Assembly (NCBI GenBank): GCA_023421115.1
Contig: JAEZUI010000274.1
Span: 1-14,600, forward strand
Source: Bacillota bacterium
GTDB lineage: Bacteria > Bacillota > Clostridia > Acetivibrionales > Acetivibrionaceae
DNA: 14,600 nt
Direction: 5' to 3'
Each line of letters starts with the position of its first letter. Within the stretch, counting starts at the first letter, position 1. Shown here in pieces: positions 14,465 to 14,600 of this stretch. Made by a program: the position numbers and the translations under genes. A model generated the notes under the pieces. It was given only the letters and a program-made list of their open reading frames with translations. It searched no databases and was not told the origin of the DNA.

Positions 14465-14600
14465 CTATTCAATCTTCCTGCAAATCAATAATCCGTGATT
14501 ACTCATTCCTAAAATACTTCTATCTTTACAACTATTCAAACTATAACGAAGCCATACAGAATATTCCTCATCACTCATATTATCAATATAATCTTTCATG
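14465..14600 (-). CDS. C-terminal end of a probable class I SAM-dependent methyltransferase (partial)
   Basis: This frame enters from the right edge and stops at 14465. Its last 44 residues include YIDNMSDEEYSVWLRYSLN, SCKDRSILGMSNHGLLICRK and IE. They resemble the end of clostridial methyltransferases, where YHL.TCE..SILGYS.HGLLICRK-type endings are common. That comparison is from memory, and the SAM-binding motifs would lie outside the window. The ATG at 14599 is probably internal. The gap to the next start (14351) is 113 bases. Confidence 0.45.
   Translation of the reverse strand, partial: MKDYIDNMSDEEYSVWLRYSLNSCKDRSILGMSNHGLLICRKIE

Noticed and set aside
14383..14484. A second open frame (ending LWVNRRYH) after the methyltransferase-like end, suggesting a frameshift
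   Set aside because: The first frame ends in a natural-looking HGLLICRK-type C-terminus, so no frameshift is needed. The second frame has no start or ribosome binding site.

Overview
The window looks like chromosomal DNA of an AT-rich, Gram-positive, cellulosome-forming clostridium (Acetivibrio/Hungateiclostridium/Ruminiclostridium type). The clues are a type I dockerin protein beside a SigI/RsgI biomass-sensing pair, strong GGAGG-type ribosome binding sites, GTG and TTG starts, and Ser-Ile-Asp-Phe dockerin repeats. The genus is inferred. Almost every gene is on the minus strand; only the FAD oxidoreductase at 6661-7719 is on the plus strand.

Layout by position. 1-27: first codons of a gene running off the left edge. 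112-1503: MATE efflux transporter. 1691-1961: a 271-bp, highly folded palindromic element with 34-bp imperfect terminal inverted repeats and at least four internal hairpins; part of it recurs at 12677-12701. 2061-5920: sigI - rsgI (CBM42-type sensor) - dockerin protein with two DUF3237-like domains, closed by a strong terminator. 5921-6660: a long divergent intergenic region with several inverted repeats, a good promoter and a structured leader for the FAD gene. 7841-8976: a polysaccharide deacetylase pseudogene with two lesions. 9050-9184: promoter, ribosome binding site and 18 codons left from what looks like an AAA-ATPase-like/PD-(D/E)XK gene. 9222-12518: a three-gene operon of J-domain/pseudokinase, MIDAS vWA protein and divergent adenylosuccinate synthetase, with a near-consensus promoter. 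12887-14600: a lipoprotein, a Nudix hydrolase, a possibly frameshifted small gene and the end of a probable SAM methyltransferase.

How they may work together. RsgI should bind an arabinose-containing polysaccharide outside the cell, release SigI and induce sigI itself and perhaps the dockerin gene. The J-pseudokinase/vWA/PurA-like operon is the best candidate for an undescribed system. It has a chaperone-recruiting module fused to a dead kinase fold, a metal-dependent protein-binding vWA domain and a nucleotide-amino-acid ligase with altered substrate loops. Its function cannot be read from the sequence; nucleotide modification in a stress or conflict response is speculation. The second candidate is the folded element at 1691-1961.
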